A DNA stretch of 17,096 bases from Bacteroidales bacterium (GTDB lineage Bacteria; Bacteroidota; Bacteroidia; Bacteroidales; UBA932), in the NCBI GenBank assembly GCA_017548445.1, contig JAFYZZ010000034.1, positions 1 through 17,096 on the forward strand, in the 5' to 3' direction. Shown piece by piece: positions 8,834 through 15,765 of this stretch. The notes under the pieces were generated by a model. It searched no databases, was not told the DNA's origin, and saw nothing but the letters and a program-made list of their open reading frames with translations. Made by a program: the position numbers and the translations under genes. Within the stretch, counting starts at the first letter, position 1, and each line of letters opens with the position of its first letter.

Positions 8834-10243
8834 ATGCGCAAGTTGATATCCCTTCTTTCCGTCCCGGCCGCCCTGTTCTTCGCGGCCTGCACCCCCGCCG
8901 CGGATGGCGGCCCGGCCCTGAAACCCCGCATCGTCGTGCTTACCGACATCGGCCCCGCCGAGGTGGAGCCGGACGACAACGAATCCGCCGTGCGTCTGCT
9001 TTCGTACGCCGACCGTTTCGAGATCGAGGGCCTCGTCACCACCATCGGCTGGAACTGCGACCCTTATCCGCCGGAGTGGGCGGAATACCTCGACCGCGTG
9101 ATCGACGCCTACGAACAGGATGTCCCGAAGTTGATGAAACGCTCAGGCCAGACGGGATTCCTGCCGGAGACCGAAGAGCAGGGGAGCCAGGCGCTGGGAT
9201 ACTGGCCCAGCGCGGACTACCTGCGCAGCCGCACGATGTTCGGAAGCCCCCGTGCCGGCATCGGCGTCATCGGGCCGGACAACGACACGCCCGGCAGCGA
9301 ACTCATCATCCGCCTGGCCGACGAACCCGACCCGCGTCCCATCTGGATCTGTGTCTGGGGCGGGGGCAACACCTTCGCGCAGGCGGTCTGGAAGGTGCAG
9401 CAGGAGCGTTCCCCCGAGGAACTGGACCGCTTCCTGCGGAAGTTCCGCCTCTACACCATCACCGACCAGGATATGGTGTACGGGATGCGGATGAACCGTG
9501 CCTACAGTTCGCACCAGTGGCTGCGGCGCGAGTTCTCCGACCAGCTGATGCTCGTATGGGACGAGAGCGCCTGGCTCAACCAGAACGCCCTCGGGAAGGC
9601 GGACTGGGACTCCTACGCGGCGCAGATCCAGGGCCACGGGGCGCTGGGCGGCGTGTATCCACACTACTTGTGGGGCGTCGAAGGCGACACCCCGAGTTTC
9701 CTGCACGTGATGCCCAACGGGCTCAACGATCCCGACGACCCCGAGCAGGTGGGCTGGGGAGGCCAGCACGCATTCGGCATTTCACCCGACCGCGAGACCA
9801 ACGCCTGGACCAACTGGCAACAGCCACTGAAAGGCATATCGGATACGTACGAGAAGAAGTTCTATCCCGATGAATTCCGCGATTTCGCGGCCCGGATGCA
9901 ATGGGCGGCGGAAGGCGAGGGCAACCGCAACCCCGTGGTGCTGATAGGCCGCGACGCCGGCCTGAAGCCGGTGGAGATGCGCGTCAAGCCAGGCGTGACC
10001 CTGCGTCCGGACGCTTCGCGTTCCTTCGACCCCGACGGCGACGCGCTCCGCTTTGAATGGTGGTTCCAGCGCTTCCCTTACGACGAAGAGACGCCGCAGA
10101 TAGACGGAGCAGACACGCCCAGGCCTTCCGTCCGGATTCCGGACGACGCCGCGGGACACCGTTTCGACCTCATCTGCGAAGTGCACGACGACGGTCCTTT
10201 CACGCTGCCGGCCTACCGGCGCGTCATCATCAGTGTAGAATAG
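8834..10243 (+). CDS. Sde182-like lipoprotein with nucleoside-hydrolase-like domain (DUF1593)
   Basis: The 469-aa product is a lipoprotein (LFFAAC, Cys19). Residues about 31-330 match the nucleoside-hydrolase-like domain first named in the cellulose-binding protein Sde182: LTDIGPAEVEPDDNESAVRL is the counterpart of the Asp-rich metal site (usual form DIGNEPDD, here with a 3-residue change), followed by IEGLVTTIGW, WICVWGGGNTFAQA and TITDQDMVYGMR. A C-terminal beta-sandwich (about 385-469) contains RPDASRSFDPDGDALRFEWW, as in the Sde182 C-terminal domain. Such proteins are exported and often lie among plant-polysaccharide genes; the reaction is not established. The ATG at 8834 gives the lipoprotein signal, and the in-frame extension from 8240 is antisense to other genes. 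It converges on the C92 gene with a 4-bp gap. Confidence 0.88.
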   Translation: MRKLISLLSVPAALFFAACTPAADGGPALKPRIVVLTDIGPAEVEPDDNESAVRLLSYADRFEIEGLVTTIGWNCDPYPPEWAEYLDRVIDAYEQDVPKLMKRSGQTGFLPETEEQGSQALGYWPSADYLRSRTMFGSPRAGIGVIGPDNDTPGSELIIRLADEPDPRPIWICVWGGGNTFAQAVWKVQQERSPEELDRFLRKFRLYTITDQDMVYGMRMNRAYSSHQWLRREFSDQLMLVWDESAWLNQNALGKADWDSYAAQIQGHGALGGVYPHYLWGVEGDTPSFLHVMPNGLNDPDDPEQVGWGGQHAFGISPDRETNAWTNWQQPLKGISDTYEKKFYPDEFRDFAARMQWAAEGEGNRNPVVLIGRDAGLKPVEMRVKPGVTLRPDASRSFDPDGDALRFEWWFQRFPYDEETPQIDGADTPRPSVRIPDDAAGHRFDLICEVHDDGPFTLPAYRRVIISVE

Positions 10244-10247
10244 AGGA

Positions 10248-10898
10248 TCAGTCCAGGGCGGCGGCCACGCCCACGAGGCGCCGGGATTCCGACATCCCCT
10301 GGGGATTGGTGCCGGGAACTCCTTGCGGGACAGTCATCCCAAGCTTCCCGAACAACTGTTCCCAATAGGCCGGCATCGTGCCGTCCGGTGCGAGGAAGTT
10401 CATAGGCTCGCTGGTAAAGACGGGCTTCCCGGCGGCATTCAGATAGCAGTCCTGCACCAGTTCGCTGCAATAGTAATCCCCGTTGTCCGGCAGGAAGCGG
10501 GAATCATACGCGCGGCCGCAGAAGCTGCGCGCCCGTTCCACGGCGGCGTCCGCATCCACGCCTTTCACGCGTTTGACGATGAATTCCGGCAGGGAACCGT
10601 CCCGCAGGGTGAAGTCGCGCAGGAAGGTGTCCAGCGGATGCCGGTCCACGCCGCGCTTGATGGTGGCGTCGATGACCCAGACGCTGTCGGACTTCACTTC
10701 GGCGATAGCGACGTGGATCAGGTTCAGGCCACCTTCCTCTCCCGTGGCAGAAGAGATGGCCGCGTCCATCGAGTCGCTCTCGACTTCGTAGTCCAGGGGA
10801 ATTCCCACGAAGATGAGGTCCCCGTTCTGCAGGCGGTTGTCGACCCGCTTGCAGCCGCACGACAGGAGCAGGAGCAGCAAAAACAGATACTTCTTCAT
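10248..10898 (-). CDS. YiiX/C92-family permuted papain-like lipoprotein
   Basis: This 216-aa protein has a lipoprotein signal (LLLSCGC, Cys14 or Cys16) and the landmarks of the YiiX-like permuted papain family (NlpC/P60 superfamily): NGDLIFVG (25-32), His62 in LIHVAIAEV, and the nucleophile candidate Cys144 in DYYCSELVQDCY. These enzymes hydrolyse amide or ester bonds in envelope components; the exact substrate is unknown. It is the last gene of the cstA operon, starting 2 nt after the preceding stop. It ends 4 bp from the convergent Sde182-like gene, leaving no room for a separate terminator. Confidence 0.87.
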   Translation of the reverse strand: MKKYLFLLLLLLSCGCKRVDNRLQNGDLIFVGIPLDYEVESDSMDAAISSATGEEGGLNLIHVAIAEVKSDSVWVIDATIKRGVDRHPLDTFLRDFTLRDGSLPEFIVKRVKGVDADAAVERARSFCGRAYDSRFLPDNGDYYCSELVQDCYLNAAGKPVFTSEPMNFLAPDGTMPAYWEQLFGKLGMTVPQGVPGTNPQGMSESRRLVGVAAALD

Positions 10899-10900
10899 CG

Positions 10901-11281
10901 TCAGCTGACTTTTCCCTTGCCCGGTTTATAGTTGCGCAGGAAGTCTTCGAGGCGGATTTCGCTGGGGCGGGAACCGCGTGCGACGGGGTCCATCGGCGTG
11001 CCGACGAGTTCTCCGGTGAGTTCGTCTTCGGGCGGGCCCAGGATCTCGTCGATCAGGGCAAAAGCCTGGTCCAGCAGGTCCAGGGCGTGTTCCGCCTGGG
11101 CGCGCTGCTCCTTGTCGGCCAGCTTGCCGAGGTCTTCGCGCATCGGCAGCCGGGCGTCGATGTCGCTCACGCCTTTCTCCACGTCCAAAGCCACGTCCTC
11201 CACGGCATAGAGGACTTCCTTGATTTCCTGCAGGCGCTTGATGCTGTCCTGGAGTTTCTTGATATCTTCCGTATATCCCAT
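10901..11281 (-). CDS. Hypothetical coiled-coil protein (126 aa) of the cstA-ettA operon
   Basis: No family is recognised. Residues 5-40 form a heptad-like helix (KKLQDSIKRLQEIKEVLYAV), a second helix spans about 50-82 (KLADKEQRAQAEHALDLLDQAF), and the tail is basic (RLEDFLRNYKPGKGK). No signal peptide or membrane segment is present, so it is probably cytoplasmic. Its ATG overlaps the ettA stop by one base (TAATG), showing translational coupling. It may assist EttA or simply share its operon; this cannot be decided here. Confidence 0.8.
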   Translation of the reverse strand: MGYTEDIKKLQDSIKRLQEIKEVLYAVEDVALDVEKGVSDIDARLPMREDLGKLADKEQRAQAEHALDLLDQAFALIDEILGPPEDELTGELVGTPMDPVARGSRPSEIRLEDFLRNYKPGKGKVS

Positions 11282-12957
11282 TATTCCATCAACTTTTTAT
11301 ATTTGAAACGCTTGGGCTCGGTGTCGCCCAGGCGGGCCTTGCGGTTCTCTTCATATTCGGAATAGCTGCCCTCGAAGAAATACACCTGCCCGTCGCCCTC
11401 GAAGGCGAGGATGTGCGTGGCAATGCGGTCCAGGAACCAGCGGTCGTGGCTGACCACCACGGCGCAGCCCGCAAAACCGTCCAGACCGTCTTCCAGGGCG
11501 CGGATCGTATTCACGTCCACGTCGTTGGTCGGTTCGTCCAACAGCAGCACGTTGCCCTCGTCCTTGAGCGTGAGCGCGAGGTGCAGGCGGTTGCGCTCGC
11601 CGCCTGACAGCACGCCGCAGAGCTTCTCCTGGTCAGCTCCGGAGAAGTTGAAGCGCGACACCCACGAGCGGGCGTTGATGTCGCGGCCGCCCAGCCGCAC
11701 CCATTCGGAGTTGCCGGCGATGGTCTCGTAGACCGTCTTGTCGGGATCGATGCTCTTGTGCTGCTGGTCCACGTAGGCGATCTTGGCCGTCGGACCGATC
11801 TCGATGGTGCCGGAGTCCGGCTTTTCGATGCCCATAATGAGGCGGAAGAGGGTGGTCTTGCCGGCGCCGTTCGGGCCGATCACGCCCACGATGCCGGCGG
11901 GCGGAAGCACGAACGAAAGATGCTCGAACAGCAGCTTGTCGCCGTAAGCCTTGCTGACGTCGCGGAACTCGATGACCTTGTTCCCGAGATGCGGACCGTT
12001 GGGAATGTAGATCTCCAGGCGGGCTTCCTTCTCCTTCGCGTCGGCGGCAGCCAGTTTCTCGTAGGCGCCCAGACGGGCCTTCTGCTTGGCCTGGCGTGCC
12101 CTGGGGGCCATCCGCACCCATTCCAGCTCGCGCTCCAGCGTCTTGCGCCGCTTGCTTTCCTGCTTCTCTTCCTGCGCCAGACGGAGGCTCTTCTGCTCCA
12201 GCCAGGAGGAGTAGTTCCCCTTCCAGGGGATGCCCTCGCCGCGGTCCAGCTCGAGGATCCAACCCGCCACGTTGTCCAGGAAATAACGGTCGTGCGTGAC
12301 CGCGATCACCGTGCCCTTGTACTTCTGCAGATGGGCTTCCAGCCACTGGATGCTCTCGGTATCGAGGTGGTTGGTCGGCTCGTCCAGCAGCAGCACGTCC
12401 GGTTCCTGCAGGAGCAGGCGGCAGAGCGCCACGCGACGCCGCTCGCCGCCGGACAGCGTGGCCACCTTCGCGTCGGAAGGCGGGCACTGCAGGGCGTCCA
12501 TCGCGCGCTCCAGCTTGGCGTCGATCTCCCAGCCGTCGTGGTGCTCGATGAGCTCGGTCAGCTCGCCCTGGCGCTCGATCAGCGCGTTCATCTCGTCGTC
12601 CGACATCGGCTCGCAGAACTTCAGGCCGATCTCGTTGTACTCCGCCAGCAGGTCCATCACCTCCGCGACGCCCTCCTGCACCACTTCCAGGACCGTCTTC
12701 GACGGGTCCATCTGCGGTTCCTGCTCCAGGTATCCCACAGTGTATCCGGGTGCCCACACGACCTCGCCCTTGTAGGACTTCTCCACGCCGGCGATGATCT
12801 TCAGCAGGGTCGACTTTCCGGAACCGTTCAGACCGATGATGCCGATCTTGGCCCCGTAGAAGAAGGACAGGTAGATGTCCTTGAGGATGACCTTGTTGTT
12901 GTGGGGGAGGACCTTGCCGACCCCGTTCATCGAGAAGATGATCTTTTCGTCTGCCAT
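11281..12957 (-). CDS. ettA: Energy-dependent translational throttle protein EttA (ABC-F)
   Basis: The 558-aa protein has two ABC ATPase domains and no membrane segment. Domain 1 shows Walker A GLNGSGKST (42-50), signature LSGGERRR and Walker B VLLLDEPTNHLD; domain 2 shows GPNGAGKTT, LSGGERNR and VLLLDEPTNDVD. The inter-domain linker is charged and helical (KSLRLAQEEKQESKRRKTLE, then WVRMAPRARQAKQKAR), which matches the EttA P-site tRNA interaction motif region. E. coli EttA (555 aa) binds the ribosomal E site and restrains the first elongation step when ATP is low. Here it lies 6 nt downstream of the CstA-type transporter gene, so both should be transcribed together. Confidence 0.96.
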   Translation of the reverse strand: MADEKIIFSMNGVGKVLPHNNKVILKDIYLSFFYGAKIGIIGLNGSGKSTLLKIIAGVEKSYKGEVVWAPGYTVGYLEQEPQMDPSKTVLEVVQEGVAEVMDLLAEYNEIGLKFCEPMSDDEMNALIERQGELTELIEHHDGWEIDAKLERAMDALQCPPSDAKVATLSGGERRRVALCRLLLQEPDVLLLDEPTNHLDTESIQWLEAHLQKYKGTVIAVTHDRYFLDNVAGWILELDRGEGIPWKGNYSSWLEQKSLRLAQEEKQESKRRKTLERELEWVRMAPRARQAKQKARLGAYEKLAAADAKEKEARLEIYIPNGPHLGNKVIEFRDVSKAYGDKLLFEHLSFVLPPAGIVGVIGPNGAGKTTLFRLIMGIEKPDSGTIEIGPTAKIAYVDQQHKSIDPDKTVYETIAGNSEWVRLGGRDINARSWVSRFNFSGADQEKLCGVLSGGERNRLHLALTLKDEGNVLLLDEPTNDVDVNTIRALEDGLDGFAGCAVVVSHDRWFLDRIATHILAFEGDGQVYFFEGSYSEYEENRKARLGDTEPKRFKYKKLME

Positions 12958-12963
12958 AATCCG

Positions 12964-14421
12964 CTATTTCCGGGCTTTGGTAAATTTCCAGTAGAAGAAC
13001 AGCGCAGCGGAGACCGCGATCACGGTGGCGCCGATCGCGCGGTTCCAGCCGAGCGGGAGGTTGAGTCCGATCTGGGCGATGCAGATATAGGCAACGCTGA
13101 CGGCCGTCATTATGCAGGCCGGCAGCAGGGTGATCAAATAGGAAACGCCCTCGCGTTCGCGGGCGAGGAAGACCGTCACCGCCCAGAGGGTGAACACGGC
13201 GAGCGTCTGGTTGGCCCAGCCGAAATAGCGCCAGATGATGTTGAAGCCGTCTTCGTTGGCGATGTTGAACCAGAGCATCAGGGCACTGATGAAGAACAGC
13301 GGCAGGCTGATGGCGAGACGCTTGGCCACCGGCTTCTGGTTGATGTGCAGCGAATCGGCTATAATCAGGCGCGCGCTTCGCAGGGCCGTGTCGCCACTCG
13401 TGATGGGAGCGGCCACCACGCCCAGCAGCGCCAGGACGCTGCCCACTACGCCGAGCCAGCTGCGGGAGACCTTGGTCACCACCGTGGGGGCGGCGTCCGC
13501 GAAGGTTCCGCCCACCTCGGCGGCCCCGCCGCCGAAGAAGAAATAGGAAGACACGGCGGCCCAAACCAGCGCCACGAGGCCCTCGGTGATCATCGAACCG
13601 TAGAAGACGGGGCGGCCGAGTTTCTCATTCTTCAGGCAGCGCGCCATCAGCGGGCTCTGCGTCGCGTGGAAGCCGCTGATGGCCCCGCACGCGATGGTTA
13701 CGAACATATACGGCCAGATGGGCTGACCCTTCCCGCCCCAGGTCTGGCTGCGGTTCTGCAGGCCGTCCCAGAGTTCGGGGATCTGCGGCATCTTGACGAT
13801 CAGGCCCACCATCAGGGCCACGGCCATAAAGATCAGGGCCACGGCGAAGAGGGGATAGATCTTGCCGATGATCTTGTCTATGGGCAGCATCGTCGCGATG
13901 ATGTAGTAGACGAAGATCACGCCCGCCCAGATCAGGAAGGCGTTGTTGGTTCCGTCGCCCGCAAGGTCCTTCAGGATCACGGCCGGGCTGTACACGAACA
14001 CGGCCCCCACCAGCACCAGCAGCAGGACGCTGAAGCACAGCATCACGGCTTTCGTGCGCTTCCCGAGGTATTTTCCGATGAGTTCCGGCAAGCCCGCGCC
14101 TCCGTTGCGCAGCGACAGCATCCCGCTTAGGTAGTCGTGGACGGCGCCGCCGAAGATGCAGCCGAACACGATCCACAGGTAGGCCGCAGGACCGAACTTG
14201 GCGCCCATAATGGCACCGAAGATGGGCCCCGTTCCGGCGATGTTCAGGAACTGGATCATAAAAACCTTCCAGGTGGGCATCGGAATGAAGTCCACGCCGT
14301 CGGCCTTGGTGATGGCCGGAGTCTGCCGGGCCGGATCCGGCCGGAAGATGCGCTCGACGAACTTGCCATATAGCAGGTACCCGAGAATGAGCGCGATGAC
14401 GCTGATGAAGAATGAAACCAT
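12964..14421 (-). CDS. cstA: CstA-family carbon-starvation transporter (short form)
   Basis: The 485-aa polytopic membrane protein has roughly a dozen hydrophobic segments. CstA-family landmarks include FIPMPTWKVFMIQFLNIAGTGPIFGAI (residues about 45-71), the segment around HDYLSGMLSLRNGGAGLPE, CGAISGFHATQSPLMARC, and APITSGDTALRSARLIIAD. E. coli relatives CstA and BtsT take up peptides or pyruvate when carbon is short. It is much shorter than the E. coli proteins (about 700 aa), lacking the extra C-terminal part, as in many Bacteroidota homologues. It heads an operon with ettA 6 nt downstream. The substrate is inferred from the family only. Confidence 0.93.
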   Translation of the reverse strand: MVSFFISVIALILGYLLYGKFVERIFRPDPARQTPAITKADGVDFIPMPTWKVFMIQFLNIAGTGPIFGAIMGAKFGPAAYLWIVFGCIFGGAVHDYLSGMLSLRNGGAGLPELIGKYLGKRTKAVMLCFSVLLLVLVGAVFVYSPAVILKDLAGDGTNNAFLIWAGVIFVYYIIATMLPIDKIIGKIYPLFAVALIFMAVALMVGLIVKMPQIPELWDGLQNRSQTWGGKGQPIWPYMFVTIACGAISGFHATQSPLMARCLKNEKLGRPVFYGSMITEGLVALVWAAVSSYFFFGGGAAEVGGTFADAAPTVVTKVSRSWLGVVGSVLALLGVVAAPITSGDTALRSARLIIADSLHINQKPVAKRLAISLPLFFISALMLWFNIANEDGFNIIWRYFGWANQTLAVFTLWAVTVFLAREREGVSYLITLLPACIMTAVSVAYICIAQIGLNLPLGWNRAIGATVIAVSAALFFYWKFTKARK

Positions 14422-14425
14422 AGTA

Positions 14426-14433
14426 CAAAAATA
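14426..14433 (-). promoter_or_regulatory. Candidate -7 box of the cstA operon, 4 nt before its ATG
   Basis: The minus strand reads TATTTTTG, then TACT and the ATG at 14421. This is the same box and the same 4-nt spacing as at 8822-8829. It predicts a leaderless or nearly leaderless transcript. No clear -33 TTTG is seen. Confidence 0.6.
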
Positions 14434-14493
14434 CGAAATAATGGCGAATAATAACTTTTATAAAAAAATTTAACAACGAGCCGGATTAATTCC

Positions 14494-14501
14494 TATCTTT
14501 G
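14494..14501 (+). promoter_or_regulatory. Candidate -7 box of the TonB-domain lipoprotein gene
   Basis: TATCTTTG matches TAnnTTTG exactly and lies 33 nt before the ATG at 14535. The divergent cstA -7 box is about 60 bp to the left, in an AT-rich stretch. A TTTA at 14469-14472 with a 21-nt spacer is a weak -33 candidate. Confidence 0.65.
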
Positions 14502-14534
14502 CGCCGGAAAACAATGTTTTAAAACCATTTGCAT

Positions 14535-15104
14535 ATGAAAAAAGTTCTTTCTTTCGTGACGATCGCCGCCATCGCGGTGATGGTTCTTTCTTGCAAGAAT
14601 GACGGCAAGGGCAAGGATGAGGCCAAGGATGCCGCCCAGGACGCCGTCGAGGCTGTCGAGGATGCCGCCAAGGAAGGCGCCGAGGCTGTCGAGAAGGCCG
14701 CCAAGGATCTTGGCGATGCCGTCAAGGATGCCGCCGAGGACGCTGCCAAGCGTGCTGACGAGGCCCTCGAGAAGCTCGACGACATCATTCCTTATGCTTC
14801 CGCCGAGGTGAAGCCGACCTTCAACGGCGGCGATGCCGACGCTTTCGTGAAGTACATCCAGCAGAACGTGAAGTATCCGCAGGTCGCTCTTGACAACGAG
14901 GAGCAGGGCCGTGTGACCATCAACTTCGTGGTGGATGCCAACGGCAAGATCCGCAACGCCAAGGTCGTGAAGGGTGTTTCCGAGGCTCTGGACGCCGAGG
15001 CTCTCCGCGTCGTGGAGAATGCTCCGGACTGGACGCCTGCCAAGCAGGGCGGCAAGAACGTGCCCGTCACCTACAGCGTGCCCGTGGTCTTCGCGATCAA
15101 ATAA
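14535..15104 (+). CDS. Lipoprotein with 11-mer helical repeats and TonB C-terminal domain
   Basis: This 189-aa protein has a lipoprotein signal (VMVLSC, Cys20). Residues 24-78 are a charged, Ala-rich helix in exact 11-residue repeats, for example QDAVEAVEDAA (35-45), KEGAEAVEKAA (46-56) and KDLGDAVKDAA (57-67). Residues 92-189 are a TonB C-terminal domain of the Bacteroidota type: KPTFNGGDADAFVKYIQQN, VKYP, QGRVTINFVVDANGKI, LDAEALRV and a final YSVPVVFAI strand. Standard TonB is anchored by a transmembrane helix and linked by a Pro-rich region; here both are replaced by a lipid anchor and an LEA- or apolipoprotein-like helix. It might span the periplasm and touch TonB-dependent receptors, or have another role such as wall or membrane contact. 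No exbB or exbD is adjacent. Confidence 0.88.
   Translation: MKKVLSFVTIAAIAVMVLSCKNDGKGKDEAKDAAQDAVEAVEDAAKEGAEAVEKAAKDLGDAVKDAAEDAAKRADEALEKLDDIIPYASAEVKPTFNGGDADAFVKYIQQNVKYPQVALDNEEQGRVTINFVVDANGKIRNAKVVKGVSEALDAEALRVVENAPDWTPAKQGGKNVPVTYSVPVVFAIK
14604..14768 (+). repeat. 33-bp in-gene repeats encoding 11-residue helical units
   Basis: The identical 12-mer gaggctgtcgag occurs at 14649-14660 and 14682-14693, exactly 33 bp apart, and each is followed by a similar GA/GCCGCCAAG stretch. Five 11-residue units (24-34 to 68-78) are in register at protein level, four ending Ala-Ala. The pattern points to tandem duplication of a 33-bp unit. Confidence 0.75.
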
Positions 15105-15699
15105 GGATTTCGCGGAATATCCCGTACAGGGCCTCCCCGGTGCTTGCATTCAAGGCAAGATCCTCCGGGGAGGCTCCTTTTTGTATCGTATGCCCGCCGC
15201 ATAGGTCCACGCCCAGCAGCTTCCTCCGGGCCGCGAGGCCCCGCAGGGCGCCTTCCAGCTCCGCAAGCGTCATCGTGCCCTGGTCCCAGTCGGTGCGGGC
15301 GTACTCTTCCGAGAGCACGTCCAGGTCGAGGGAGAGGTACACGGGAAGGTCCGGCAGGGCGTCCAGGGCGGGGAAGTCCTCCGCCGAGCGGATCCAAACA
15401 TCCGCCCGGAGCAGGGGGAGCCTCCGCGCCAGCGCCACCCAGCCGCCGCAGCTGATCAGTTCGCCGCCGAACGCGCCGCCCTGGTCGTCGGGATGGTTGT
15501 CGAAGAGCACGAGACAGAACGGCCCGGTGAGCCGCTCCAGCCAGAAGAGCGTCTGATAATGGTAGTCGCCGGTGCCGATGCAGTGGAACGCACCCACGGG
15601 CAGCGCGGCGATCTCGCGGCGGATCCGCTCCGCGCTTTCCGCCGAACAATAGCAATTCGTGCCTTCCAGGTACGAGAAATCCACGTTTATGCGTTCCAT
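15097..15699 (-). CDS. Short arginase/ureohydrolase-fold protein
   Basis: The 200-aa protein shows the metal-binding pattern of the arginase superfamily: His47 in GTGDYHY, Asp67/His69/Asp71 in FDNHPD, and Asp125/Asp127 in SLDLDVLS. A ureohydrolase-like function (hydrolysis of a guanidino or related C-N bond) is suggested, but at 200 residues it is about 100 shorter than arginase or agmatinase, so the substrate is open. The start at 15699 (MERINV) is chosen because the in-frame extension to 16578 is antisense to two real genes. Its last 8 bp overlap the 3' end of the convergent lipoprotein gene, and that gene's terminator lies within its coding sequence. A near-consensus -7 box (TACTTTTA, minus strand, 15707-15714) is one mismatch off. 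Confidence 0.82.
   Translation of the reverse strand: MERINVDFSYLEGTNCYCSAESAERIRREIAALPVGAFHCIGTGDYHYQTLFWLERLTGPFCLVLFDNHPDDQGGAFGGELISCGGWVALARRLPLLRADVWIRSAEDFPALDALPDLPVYLSLDLDVLSEEYARTDWDQGTMTLAELEGALRGLAARRKLLGVDLCGGHTIQKGASPEDLALNASTGEALYGIFREILI
15131..15182 (+). terminator. Intrinsic terminator of the TonB-domain lipoprotein gene, inside the opposing gene
   Basis: GCCTCCCCGG (15131-15140) pairs perfectly with CCGGGGAGGC (15165-15174), and the inner CTTGC/GCAAG arms lengthen the stem. A 5-T run (15178-15182) follows. It begins 26 nt after the stop at 15104, yet all of it lies in the last third of the minus-strand arginase-like coding region. Confidence 0.85.
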
Positions 15700-15735
15700 T
15701 GCGGCATAAAAGTAAGGAATTTTGAAAATAATTCC

Positions 15736-15743
15736 TATATTTG
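15736..15743 (+). promoter_or_regulatory. Candidate -7 box of the 154-aa protein-gcvT unit
   Basis: TATATTTG is an exact TAnnTTTG match, 22 nt before the ATG at 15766. A TTTG at 15721-15724 is too close (11 nt) to be a normal -33 element. Confidence 0.6.
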
Positions 15744-15765
15744 TTGATTGAAGTAATACGCTATA

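Noticed and set aside
11758..14130. Plus-strand open frame of 790 codons
   Set aside because: It is opposite ettA and cstA, which are certain, and consists of His/Asp/Val-rich antisense sequence.
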